Origin: JAGWRA01 sp963711505
GTDB taxonomy: Bacteria; Acidobacteriota; Vicinamibacteria; Vicinamibacterales; CAVVIG01
DNA length: 64,000 bases
Direction of reading: 5' to 3'
NCBI GenBank assembly: GCA_963711505.1
Contig: CAVQEJ010000003.1
Location: 2,356,001 to 2,420,000 of the forward strand
This document shows positions 17,625 to 25,183 of this stretch, in pieces. Both the position numbers and the translations under genes were made by a program. The notes beneath the pieces were generated by a model. It made no database searches, was not told where the DNA came from, and saw only the letters and a list, made by a program, of their open reading frames with translations. The first letter of the stretch is position 1. Each line of letters begins with the position of its first letter.

Positions 17625-18227
17625 CTACTTCTTCTCGACACACAGATGGCAGCCGGTCAGGGCGTCCGTGCCGCGCTCGCGCAGCGCGTCGATCAGCGCC
17701 GCGGCGTCCTCGGGGCGGGCGCACTCGTGCCAGTCGTCGTTCACCATCACGACCGGCGCCCGGTCGCACGCGCCGAGGCACTCGACCTCGAGCAGCGTGA
17801 ACGTCCCGGTCGGGTCGGTGTGGCCCGCCGTGATGCCGAGCTTCTCCTCGAGCGCCTCGGTCAGCCGCTCGGCGCCGCACAGGGCGCACGACAGCGTCCG
17901 GCAGACGTAGAGCACGTACTTCCCCACCGGCTGGGTGAAGAACATCGTGTAGTACGACACGACGTCCTCGACGTCGGCGGGCGTGCAGCCGATCTGCCCG
18001 GCGACGAACGTCATCGCGTTGCCGGTGATGTAGCCCTGCTGCTCCTGCACGAGGTGCAGGGCCGGCAGGATGGCCGACCGCCGCTGCTCGGGCGGGTACC
18101 GCTTCGCGATGGCGTCGAAGCGCGCCTGGATCTCCGGCGTGTAGGCGAACTCGGGCCCGAGCTCGGCCAGCTTCCGCTCGGAGCGGTGCCAGCCCGAGCC
18201 GTACGGCATGTTGGGATGAAAGCTCAC
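17625..18227 (-). CDS. nuoE: NuoE, 2Fe-2S subunit
   Basis: The thioredoxin-fold ferredoxin of complex I that carries cluster N1a beside NuoF. The GTG start at 18227 shares GTGA with the nuoD stop, giving 200 residues. Helical N-terminus (QARFDAIAKRYPPEQRRSAI, PALHLVQEQQGYIT) is followed by the four cluster cysteines in CRTLSCALCG and ECLGACDRAPV; an extra cysteine pair occurs in the C-terminal CHLCVEKK. The length is above the ~160-residue bacterial average because of both termini. Confidence 0.95.
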   Translation of the reverse strand: MSFHPNMPYGSGWHRSERKLAELGPEFAYTPEIQARFDAIAKRYPPEQRRSAILPALHLVQEQQGYITGNAMTFVAGQIGCTPADVEDVVSYYTMFFTQPVGKYVLYVCRTLSCALCGAERLTEALEEKLGITAGHTDPTGTFTLLEVECLGACDRAPVVMVNDDWHECARPEDAAALIDALRERGTDALTGCHLCVEKK

Positions 18228-19405
18228 CGGTCCACGTCTCCCATGATCACGTCCGACGATCCGATCACGGCCACGGCGTCGGCGATGAGGCCGCCGACGA
18301 TCATCTTCGGCAGCGCCTGGCACGCCAGCAGCGACGGCGACCGCGCCTTCACGCGGAACGGACGGTTCGAGCCGTCCGAGACGATGTAGAAGCCCTGCTC
18401 GCCGCGCGGCCCCTCGATCGCGACGCACGCCTCGCCGGCCGGCACGGTAAAGCCCTGCGAGTACACGAGGAAGTGCTGGATGAGCGCTTCCATCTCCGTG
18501 TACACCTTGTCCTTGGGCGGCGGCACGATGCGGGGATCGTCGACGGCGAACTCGCCGGTCGGCGTGATCTTCTCGAGCGCCTGCCGGCAGATCTTCACGC
18601 TCTGCCGGATCTCCTCGATCCGCACCAGGTAGCGCGCGTAGACGTCGCCGTCGGTCCGCGTCGGGACGTCGAAGTCGAGCTCAGGGTACTTCAGGTACGG
18701 AAAGGCCCGGCGCACGTCGTAGGGTTCGCCCGAGGCCCGCGCCATCGGGCCCACCAGGCCCCAGGCCAGCGCGTCCTCGCGCGTCAGCACCCCGACGCCC
18801 CGCGTCCGCTTGACGAAGATCCCGTTCTGCGTCAGCAGGTCCTCGTACTCGTCCAGCTTCACCGGCATGCGGTCGAGGAACTCGCCCACCGTCTCGTGGA
18901 GCCCGCGCGGCAGGTCCTCGCGCAGCCCGCCGATCCGCATGTAGCTCGGGAACATGCGGAAGCCGGCGAGCATCTCGTTGATGTTCAGCAGCAGCTCCCG
19001 CTCGCGGAAGCAGTAGAGCATCACCGAGACCGCCCCGAGGTCCATGGCGTGCGTCCCCAGCCAGACCAGGTGGCTGTTGATGCGCTGCAGCTCCGCGATG
19101 AGCACGCGGATCCACTGGACGCGGTCGGGCGTCTCGATGCCGAGCAACTGCTCGACCGACATGCAGTAGGCCAGGCTGTTGGACTGCGAACTGAGGTAGT
19201 CCATCCGCTCGACGAGCGGGATCACCTGCTGCCACTTCTTCTGCTCGGTCGTCTTCTCGATGCCGGTGTGCAGGAAGCCGATGGTCGGCTCGGCCGAGAC
19301 CACGGTCTCGCCGTCCAGCTCCAGCACGATCCGGAGCACCCCGTGCGTGCTGGGATGCACCGGGCCCATGTTGACCGTCAGCAGTTCAGTGCGGATATCA
19401 GCCAT
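18224..19405 (-). CDS. nuoD: NuoD, 49-kDa quinone-site subunit
   Basis: A 393-residue peripheral subunit that forms the quinone cavity with NuoB. It begins MADIRTELLTVNMGPVHPST, including the conserved HPSTHGVLR loop with the quinone-binding histidine. Other blocks: GFLHTGIEKTTE, YLSSQSNSLAYCMSVEQLLG, and the C-terminal PFRVKARSPSLLACQALPK and IADAVAVIGSSDVIMGDVDR. It ends with the GTGA overlap to nuoE. It is separated from the upstream SIS isomerase gene by an 87-nt repeat array. Confidence 0.97.
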   Translation of the reverse strand: MADIRTELLTVNMGPVHPSTHGVLRIVLELDGETVVSAEPTIGFLHTGIEKTTEQKKWQQVIPLVERMDYLSSQSNSLAYCMSVEQLLGIETPDRVQWIRVLIAELQRINSHLVWLGTHAMDLGAVSVMLYCFRERELLLNINEMLAGFRMFPSYMRIGGLREDLPRGLHETVGEFLDRMPVKLDEYEDLLTQNGIFVKRTRGVGVLTREDALAWGLVGPMARASGEPYDVRRAFPYLKYPELDFDVPTRTDGDVYARYLVRIEEIRQSVKICRQALEKITPTGEFAVDDPRIVPPPKDKVYTEMEALIQHFLVYSQGFTVPAGEACVAIEGPRGEQGFYIVSDGSNRPFRVKARSPSLLACQALPKMIVGGLIADAVAVIGSSDVIMGDVDR

Positions 19406-19417
19406 GGAGATGATTGC

Positions 19418-19492
19418 CAGTCTTCAGTCTTCAGTCTTCGGTCCTCCGGCTCCGGCTCCGGTCCCGACCTGGAGACCGGAGACGGCAGACGG
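19418..19492. repeat. Heptad-unit array between the SIS isomerase gene and nuoD
   Basis: TTCAGTC/TTCGGTC/CTCCGGC units (19420-19463) are followed by inverted GGAGACC/GGAGACG/GCAGACG units (19470-19492). It fills the only long gap in the proximal nuo operon. The units are nearly the same as those at 45175-45236 and 53651-53718. Confidence 0.65.
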
Positions 19493-20101
19493 TCAGCGCT
19501 CCGTCAGCGCCCGTTCCACCAGCGAGCAGACCGCGTGAATCACCGTCCGGTGCACTTCCTGCACCCGCGCGGTCGACCGGTGCGGCACGTTCAGGTGGAT
19601 GTCGGCGCCGGCGCCGACCGCTCCGCCGTCCCGTCCGGTCAGCGCCACCGTCGTCAGTCCCTGCCGCTTCGCCTGGGCGAGCGCGAGCACGACGTTCTGC
19701 GACCCGCCGCTCGTCGAGATCCCGATGAGCACGTCGCCCGGCCGGCCGAGCGCCTCGATCTGGCGGACGAACACGCGCTCGTACGCGTAATCGTTGCCGA
19801 TGCTGGTCAGGATGCTCGTGTCGGTCGTCAGGGCGAGGGCCGCCAGCGCCCGCCGCTCCCGCTCGAACCGCCCCACCAGCTCGGCCGCCAGGTGCTGCGC
19901 GTCGGCCGCGCTGCCCCCGTTGCCGCAGACCAGCACCTTGCCGCCGCCCGCCAGGGCCGCGCTGATCGCGTCGGCCGCCGCCAGGATGCCGGGCGTCAGC
20001 CCGCCGCCGACCTGCTGGTGCAGGGCAATCGTCTCGGCGAAGAGCTCCCGGACGATACCGGCGCGATCCCCGTCATCCATGGTGTCGGCCCCGGCGCTCA
20101 C
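19493..20101 (-). CDS. gmhA: SIS-domain sugar isomerase, GmhA-like, inserted in the nuo operon
   Basis: A 202-residue phosphosugar isomerase with a single SIS domain, most like GmhA, which converts sedoheptulose 7-phosphate to heptose 7-phosphate for LPS core or S-layer glycans. Signatures: LVCGNGGSAADAQHLAAELV, IGNDYAYERVF and GISTSGGSQNVVLAL (phosphate-binding serines). The GTG start shares GTGA with the nuoC stop, so it is translationally coupled to complex I genes though unrelated in function. DiaA-type SIS proteins are the main alternative. No other heptose gene is nearby. Confidence 0.88.
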   Translation of the reverse strand: MSAGADTMDDGDRAGIVRELFAETIALHQQVGGGLTPGILAAADAISAALAGGGKVLVCGNGGSAADAQHLAAELVGRFERERRALAALALTTDTSILTSIGNDYAYERVFVRQIEALGRPGDVLIGISTSGGSQNVVLALAQAKRQGLTTVALTGRDGGAVGAGADIHLNVPHRSTARVQEVHRTVIHAVCSLVERALTER

Positions 20102-20665
20102 GAGCGCGACCGGTTGCGCTCGCGCTCGCGGGCGTGCCGGTCGTAGTCGAGGTTGGCCCGGAACTCGTCCTCCGTCACCTGCAGCGCCAGGGTCGACTTC
20201 GGCGTCAGCCGGATCTGCACCGGATAGTCCTTCCGGAGCGGGTGCCCTTCCCAGTCGTCGGGCGTCAGCAGCCGGCGCAGGTCGCCGTGGCCCTCGAAGC
20301 CAATCCCCATCAGGTCCCAGACCTCCCGCTCGAGCCAGTTGGCCGACGGCCAGAGGCTGCGGAGCGACGGCACGCTCGGGTCGTCACCCGGCACGCGGAC
20401 CTTCAGCCGGAGCCGGGCCGGCCTCGGACGGGGCGAGGAAGTGATAGACCACCTCGAAGCGCGGGTTCGCCGGCAGCAGGTCGACGCCGATCACGTCGGC
20501 GAGCACGGCGAATCGCAGCTCGGGCCGATCGCGCAGCGCACGGGCCACGTCGAGGAGCTGTTCGCGGGCGACGTAGAGAGTCGGCTGATCGGTGGCCGTG
20601 CCGGGCTCGAGGCGCGCATCAGGCACGGCCGCGGTCACCGCGGCGATGAGGCTGGTGAGATCCAT
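20098..20665 (-). CDS. nuoC: NuoC, 30-kDa subunit (apparent frameshift near 20415)
   Basis: A peripheral-arm subunit that packs against NuoD. The N-terminal part (MDLTSLIAAVTAAVPDARLE; LYVAREQLLDVARALRD; GVDLLPANPRFEVVYHFLA) runs in one frame. It continues after one extra base near 20415 as RLRLKVRVPGDDPSVPSL, then the diagnostic ANWLEREVWDLMGIGFEGH, DLRRLLTPDDWEGHPLRKDYP. The corrected length, about 188 residues, is normal. The start abuts the nuoB stop directly; the stop shares GTGA with the SIS gene. Confidence 0.93.
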
Positions 20666-21133
20666 CTAGAGGGGCGTCCGGTCGATCTTCCGCTGCAGCT
20701 GGACGATGCCGTAGATGAGCGCTTCCGGCCGGGGCGGACAACCCGGCACGTACACGTCCACCGGCACGATCTGGTCGACGCCCTGCACCAGGGCATAGTT
20801 GTCGAACACGCCGCCGATCGAGGCGCAGGCGCCCATCGAGATCACCCACTTGGGCTCGGGCATCTGGTCGTAGATCCGGCGCAGCGTCGGCGCCATCTTC
20901 CGCGACAGGCGGCCGGCCACGATCATCAGATCGGACTGGCGCGGCGTGGCGCGGAAGACCTCGGCGCCGAAGCGCGCGATATCGTAGCGCGAACAGCTCA
21001 TCGACATCATCTCGATGGCGCAGCACGCCAGACCGAACGTGACCGGCCAGATCGCCGACCGGCGGGCCCACTGCACCATCTTCTCGACGGTGGTCGTGAG
21101 CACGGGAATCTGGATATCGGACTCGAGACCCAT
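20666..21133 (-). CDS. nuoB: NuoB, cluster N2 subunit
   Basis: A 155-residue subunit carrying the terminal 4Fe-4S cluster N2 that reduces quinone. All ligands are visible: the tandem cysteines in FGLACCAIEMM, one in SMGACASIGG and one in YVPGCPPRPEAL. Also conserved are RYDIARFGAE and the RQSDLMIVAG loop. Start MGLESDIQIPVLTTTVEKMV. It lies 26 nt after the nuoA stop and directly abuts nuoC. With NuoI absent from this operon, the usual electron donor to N2 (N6b) is not encoded here. Confidence 0.97.
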   Translation of the reverse strand: MGLESDIQIPVLTTTVEKMVQWARRSAIWPVTFGLACCAIEMMSMSCSRYDIARFGAEVFRATPRQSDLMIVAGRLSRKMAPTLRRIYDQMPEPKWVISMGACASIGGVFDNYALVQGVDQIVPVDVYVPGCPPRPEALIYGIVQLQRKIDRTPL

Positions 21134-21159
21134 CGTGATTTAACGTCCTCTCCCGCCGC

Positions 21160-21525
21160 TCAGGCGCGCTCCTTGCCCCAGTCCAGCGCCCCCTTCTTCC
21201 ACACGTAGACGTAGCCGGCGAGCAGGATCAGCATGAAGACCAGGATCTGTACGAAACCGGTCCAGCCGAGTTCCCGCAGGGACAGCGCCCAGGGATAGAG
21301 GAAGGCGACTTCGATATCGAAGAGCAGGAAGATCATCGCCACGAGATAGAACTTGACCGACATCCGCTCGCGAGCGTCGCCGACCGGCGGCATGCCGCAC
21401 TCGTACGGCGCTTCCTTCTCGGGGGTCGGCCGGCGGGGCCCCAGCAGGCCGGACAGGATGACCGAACCAGTGGCGAACGCCGCGCCGAGCGCGAGCATGA
21501 GAACGATGGACAGCCAGCCCTGCAT
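21160..21525 (-). CDS. nuoA: NuoA, complex I membrane subunit
   Basis: A three-helix subunit (121 residues) and first gene of the operon. The conserved loop between helices 1 and 2, KEAPYECGMPPVGDARERMS, carries the cysteine known to be exposed in the de-active state. It is followed by VKFYLVAMIFLLFDIEVAFL and a third helix ending WKKGALDW. Upstream are a putative promoter at 21633-21604 and a short palindrome in the ~70-nt leader. Confidence 0.97.
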   Translation of the reverse strand: MQGWLSIVLMLALGAAFATGSVILSGLLGPRRPTPEKEAPYECGMPPVGDARERMSVKFYLVAMIFLLFDIEVAFLYPWALSLRELGWTGFVQILVFMLILLAGYVYVWKKGALDWGKERA

Positions 21526-21555
21526 GGATTCAGATGTCCGCCCGCCCGCGTCGCA

Positions 21556-21572
21556 GACGTAACAACACGTTA
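21556..21572. promoter_or_regulatory. Palindrome in the nuo operon leader
   Basis: CGTAAC-AACAC-GTTACG (6-bp arms, 5-nt centre) between the putative nuo promoter and the nuoA start codon. It could be an operator or a small mRNA hairpin; no regulator is known to match from sequence alone. Confidence 0.4.
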
Positions 21573-21603
21573 CGGGGCGGCGCGAGCCGATTTCAAACGC
21601 ATA

Positions 21604-21633
21604 ATGCTATCGAACCGCTGCCTCCCAAGTCAA
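21604..21633 (-). promoter_or_regulatory. Putative promoter of the nuo operon
   Basis: On the minus strand TTGACT (21633-21628), an 18-nt spacer and TAGCAT (21609-21604), about 80 nt before the nuoA ATG. The rest of the 386-nt gap up to 21911 holds no gene that could be supported and is very GC-rich. Confidence 0.5.
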
Positions 21634-21911
21634 CGCACCACCTTGGCGCGCGCCGCCGCGCGCGCAATCCTTCCCCCGTCCGATGGAACGGAGTAGAGTC
21701 TGCAGGGCTTGTCTTCACGCCGGCGTCCGGCGGCCGCCAGGCGGCCGGACGAGGGTGACGGACGGGGCTCGCGCCGCGTGGCGGACGCAGGACGGGAGCC
21801 GATGGACACCGGCATCCCGAGGGGCACGCGCGGGGTGCCCGGCGGCAGGCCCCGCCGAGCCGGCCGGCCGCGCGGCGATCGGGTTCCACACCGGATTCTT
21901 CGAGGTCACTG

Positions 21912-24900
21912 ATGATGAGCTTCTGTCTGAGTCTGCTGCTCGCGCTGTCGGTCGGGCAGGCCGCGCCGCGCCCCGCGGCCGCCGCGAATCCGTCGCGGCT
22001 GGTCGCCGGCCTGCAGTGGCGCAACGTCGGCCCCGCCATCATGGGCGGCCGCATCGACGACATCGTGGCCGACCCGGCGAACCCCGCGATCATCTACGTC
22101 GGGGCCGCCACGGGTGGCATCTGGAAGACGGTGAACGGCGGCACGACCTGGACGCCCGTCTTCGACGACTACGGCACGACGTCGATCGGCGCGCTCGCCA
22201 TGGCGCCCTCGAACCCCGACATCATCTGGGCCGGCACCGGCGAGGCGAACAACCGCCAGAGCTCGTCGTGGGGCAACGGCGTCTGGAAATCGACCGATGG
22301 CGGAAAGACCTGGGCCCACATGGGGCTCGACGAGACGCACCACATCGGCCGCATCGTCATCGATCCGAGCAATCCCGACATCGTCTACGTGGCGGCGCTG
22401 GGGCACCTGTGGGGGCCGAACCGCGAGCGCGGGCTCTTCAAGACGACCGACGGCGGGAAGACCTGGACGAATACGGAATTCATCGACCAGGACACCGGCT
22501 TCGTCGACGTCGCGATGGATCCGTCGGACCCGAAGGTGCTGTACGCGGCCGCGTACCAGCGGCGGCGCACGCCGTGGGGCTTCGACGGGGGCGGTCCCGG
22601 CAGCGGCCTGTACAAGACGACCGACGCCGGCCGCACCTGGACGAAGCTGACCAACGGCCTGCCGTCGGGCGACACCGGCCGCATCGGTCTGGCGATCTAC
22701 GCGAAGAACCCGAAGGTCGTCTACGCCGCCGTCGAGAACAAGGCGGGCGGCCTGTTCCGGTCGGACGATGCCGGCCGGAGCTGGACGCGGATGAGCCGCC
22801 TCGACCAGCGGCCGCCCTACTTCAGCCAGGTCCGCATCGACCCGCAGGACGATCAGCGGATCTACATGCTGGCCAGCCCGCTCTACATCTCGGATGACGG
22901 CGGCCGGACGTTCCGGTCGGACGGCGCCCGCAACGTCCACGTGGATCACCACGCCCTGTGGATCGATCCGCACCGGCCGTCGTTCATGATCCTCGGCAAC
23001 GACGGCGGCGTCTGGATGTCGTGGGATCGCGCGCGGACCTGGCGGCGCTTCAACAACATGCCGCTCGGCCAGATCTACATCGTCAGCGCCGACATGTCGT
23101 CGCCCTACCGGCTCTATGCGGGGCTGCAGGACAACGGCGTCTGGGAGGGCCCGAGCGCCACGCGCCACCGGGTCGGGCCGCTGAACGACGACTGGATCCA
23201 GGTGGACGGCGGCGACGGGATGTACGTGACGGCCGATCCCGACGATCCGTCGACGTCGTACGTCGAGATGCAGGACGGGCGCCTGATGCGGTTCGACTAC
23301 CGCGCGGGCGAGGTGAAGTCGATCGATCCGTACGTCGCCGAGCCGGACGACGCCGGCGAGTTCGGCAAGGGACCGGCGCAGCTGCGCTTCAACTGGACGA
23401 CCCCGGTCGTCATCTCGCCGCACAACCACCTGACGCTGTACCTGGCCGGCAACCGCGTCTGGAAGTCGCTCGACCGGGGCGACACCTGGTTCCCGATCAG
23501 CCCGGACCTGAGCCGACACCTCGATCGCGACACGCTGCCGATCATGGGCAAGGTGCCGACGAAGGACACGTTGAGCCTGAACGACGGCGTCGAGGCGTAC
23601 GGCACGACGACGACCTTCGCCGAGTCGCCGGTGACGCCGGGCCTCATGCTGGCCGGCACCGACGACGGCAACGTGCAGATGACCGACGATGGCGGGGTGA
23701 ACTGGAAGAACATCACGGCGCGGTTTCCGGGGCTGCCGGACGGCGCGGCGCCGAGCCGCGTCGTGCTGTCGCGGTTCGACGCGCGGCGGATGTACGTCAC
23801 GTTCGACAACCACCAGCGCGACGACTACCACCCGTACATCTACGAGAGCACCGACGGCGGCATCACCTGGATGTCGCTGGCGCGCGAGCTGCCCGACGTG
23901 CCGGTCCGCACCATCGCGGAGGATCCGCGGAACCAGGACCTGCTGTTCATCGGCACCGAGAACGGCGTCTGGGGCTCGCTCGATCGCGGGCGCACCTGGT
24001 TCCGGCTGAAGAACGACCTGCCGGACGTGCCGGTGCCCGACATCGTGATCCAGCCGCGGGACCACGATCTCATCCTCGGCACGCACGGGCGCAGCATCTA
24101 CATCATGAACATCGCGCCGCTCGAGGAGCTGAACCCGCACGTGCTCTCGTCGGCCGTGTCGCTGTTTCCGCCGCATCCGGCCGTCTCGTTCAACTATCTC
24201 GAGCACCGCGATTTCCTGGCGCAGGCCGCCTACGTCGGCGCGAACCCGCCCTACGGCGCGACGATCGACTACTACCTCGACGCGCCCGCGACCGACGCCC
24301 GGTTGCGCATCACGACGTCGGACGGCCGGCTGGTGCGCGAGCTGAAAGTCGCCGGCACGCCCGGGCTGCACCGCGTGATCTGGGACCTGCGGCTCGCGCC
24401 CCCTCCGCAGGTGCCGCGGCCGACCACGCCCGACGTCGACACGACGCACGCCCGGCCGGCCGAGAGCACGCTGGCGCGCATTCCCGGCGATTACGGCGGC
24501 GGCGGCGATCCGACCGGCGGCGAGGCCGGCGGCGAGCTGCCGAAGACACTCGGCCCGACGGTGCTGCCCGGCCACTACAGCGTGACGCTGACGGCCGGCG
24601 GCCACCAGGATCATGCGCTGCTGTTCGTCGAGGGCGATCCGCGCGTGCACGCGACGGCGCGCGACCGGCAGCAGCAGTACCGGTTCCTGTTCGCCGTCTA
24701 CGAGGCGCAGAAGACCTCGGGCCCCGCCATCACCGCCGTGCGTGCGCTGCACGAGTCGGTGAGCGCCGTCACCAAGGCGATCGGAGCCCTGACCGCGCCG
24801 CCGGCTGCCGCGAAGCAGGCGGCGGCCGACTTCGCGAAGACCGTCGCCGACCTGCAGCGCGATCTCGGACGGGCCGCCAGCGGCATCGGCCGGCTGGGCG

Positions 24901-25127
24901 GCAGCGTGGCGCGATCGACGTCGCGGCCGACCGTGGCGCAGGAAACGGCGCTTGCCGACGCCATGGCGCGGCTGAAGTCGCTCGTCGATCAGCTGAACGA
25001 CGCCACCGCGACCGGGGCGTCGCACCTGAACCAGCAGCTCGAGGCCGCCGGCCTGCCGTCGACCGTGCCGCGCGTGAAGGCGCCGGCGCCGGTGAAGTGG
25101 ATGGTGGGCGGGGGCGGGGGGCTCTGA
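21912..25127 (+). CDS. Large exported VPS10/BNR-repeat (sortilin-like) protein
   Basis: A 1071-residue protein with a signal peptide (MMSFCLSLLLALSVGQAAP), so exported. Residues 30 to about 720 form a beta-propeller of sortilin/Asp-box repeats: GGIWKTVNGGTTWTPVF, GVWKSTDGGKTWAHMG, GLFKTTDGGKTWTNT, GLYKTTDAGRTWTKL and further copies. A C-terminal beta-sandwich region (DYYLDAPATDARLRITTSDG, IWDLRLAPPP) and a helical tail follow. Such proteins are abundant in Acidobacteria and Gemmatimonadetes; the role is unknown, with glycan or peptide binding suggested by the fold. It is followed by an exported esterase and may form a unit with it. Confidence 0.9.
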   Translation: MMSFCLSLLLALSVGQAAPRPAAAANPSRLVAGLQWRNVGPAIMGGRIDDIVADPANPAIIYVGAATGGIWKTVNGGTTWTPVFDDYGTTSIGALAMAPSNPDIIWAGTGEANNRQSSSWGNGVWKSTDGGKTWAHMGLDETHHIGRIVIDPSNPDIVYVAALGHLWGPNRERGLFKTTDGGKTWTNTEFIDQDTGFVDVAMDPSDPKVLYAAAYQRRRTPWGFDGGGPGSGLYKTTDAGRTWTKLTNGLPSGDTGRIGLAIYAKNPKVVYAAVENKAGGLFRSDDAGRSWTRMSRLDQRPPYFSQVRIDPQDDQRIYMLASPLYISDDGGRTFRSDGARNVHVDHHALWIDPHRPSFMILGNDGGVWMSWDRARTWRRFNNMPLGQIYIVSADMSSPYRLYAGLQDNGVWEGPSATRHRVGPLNDDWIQVDGGDGMYVTADPDDPSTSYVEMQDGRLMRFDYRAGEVKSIDPYVAEPDDAGEFGKGPAQLRFNWTTPVVISPHNHLTLYLAGNRVWKSLDRGDTWFPISPDLSRHLDRDTLPIMGKVPTKDTLSLNDGVEAYGTTTTFAESPVTPGLMLAGTDDGNVQMTDDGGVNWKNITARFPGLPDGAAPSRVVLSRFDARRMYVTFDNHQRDDYHPYIYESTDGGITWMSLARELPDVPVRTIAEDPRNQDLLFIGTENGVWGSLDRGRTWFRLKNDLPDVPVPDIVIQPRDHDLILGTHGRSIYIMNIAPLEELNPHVLSSAVSLFPPHPAVSFNYLEHRDFLAQAAYVGANPPYGATIDYYLDAPATDARLRITTSDGRLVRELKVAGTPGLHRVIWDLRLAPPPQVPRPTTPDVDTTHARPAESTLARIPGDYGGGGDPTGGEAGGELPKTLGPTVLPGHYSVTLTAGGHQDHALLFVEGDPRVHATARDRQQQYRFLFAVYEAQKTSGPAITAVRALHESVSAVTKAIGALTAPPAAAKQAAADFAKTVADLQRDLGRAASGIGRLGGSVARSTSRPTVAQETALADAMARLKSLVDQLNDATATGASHLNQQLEAAGLPSTVPRVKAPAPVKWMVGGGGGL

Positions 25128-25133
25128 GATCGC

Positions 25134-25172
25134 GTAACGTAGAACGTAGAACGCGGCAATCGGAACCGAAAG
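25134..25172. repeat. Heptad-unit array between two exported-protein genes
   Basis: AACGTAG-AACGTAG-AACGCGG units (25136-25157) then CAATCGGAACCGAAAG. The first 23 bases from 25137 match 7196-7218 at the end of the NCS1 gene with two differences. Confidence 0.55.
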
Positions 25173-25183
25173 ATGACGATCTG

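Noticed and set aside
22958..25183. Extension of the esterase frame upstream into the VPS10-like gene
   Set aside because: The upstream part is an out-of-frame shadow. The real start is MMKSAFRWTG at 25184, which has a signal peptide.
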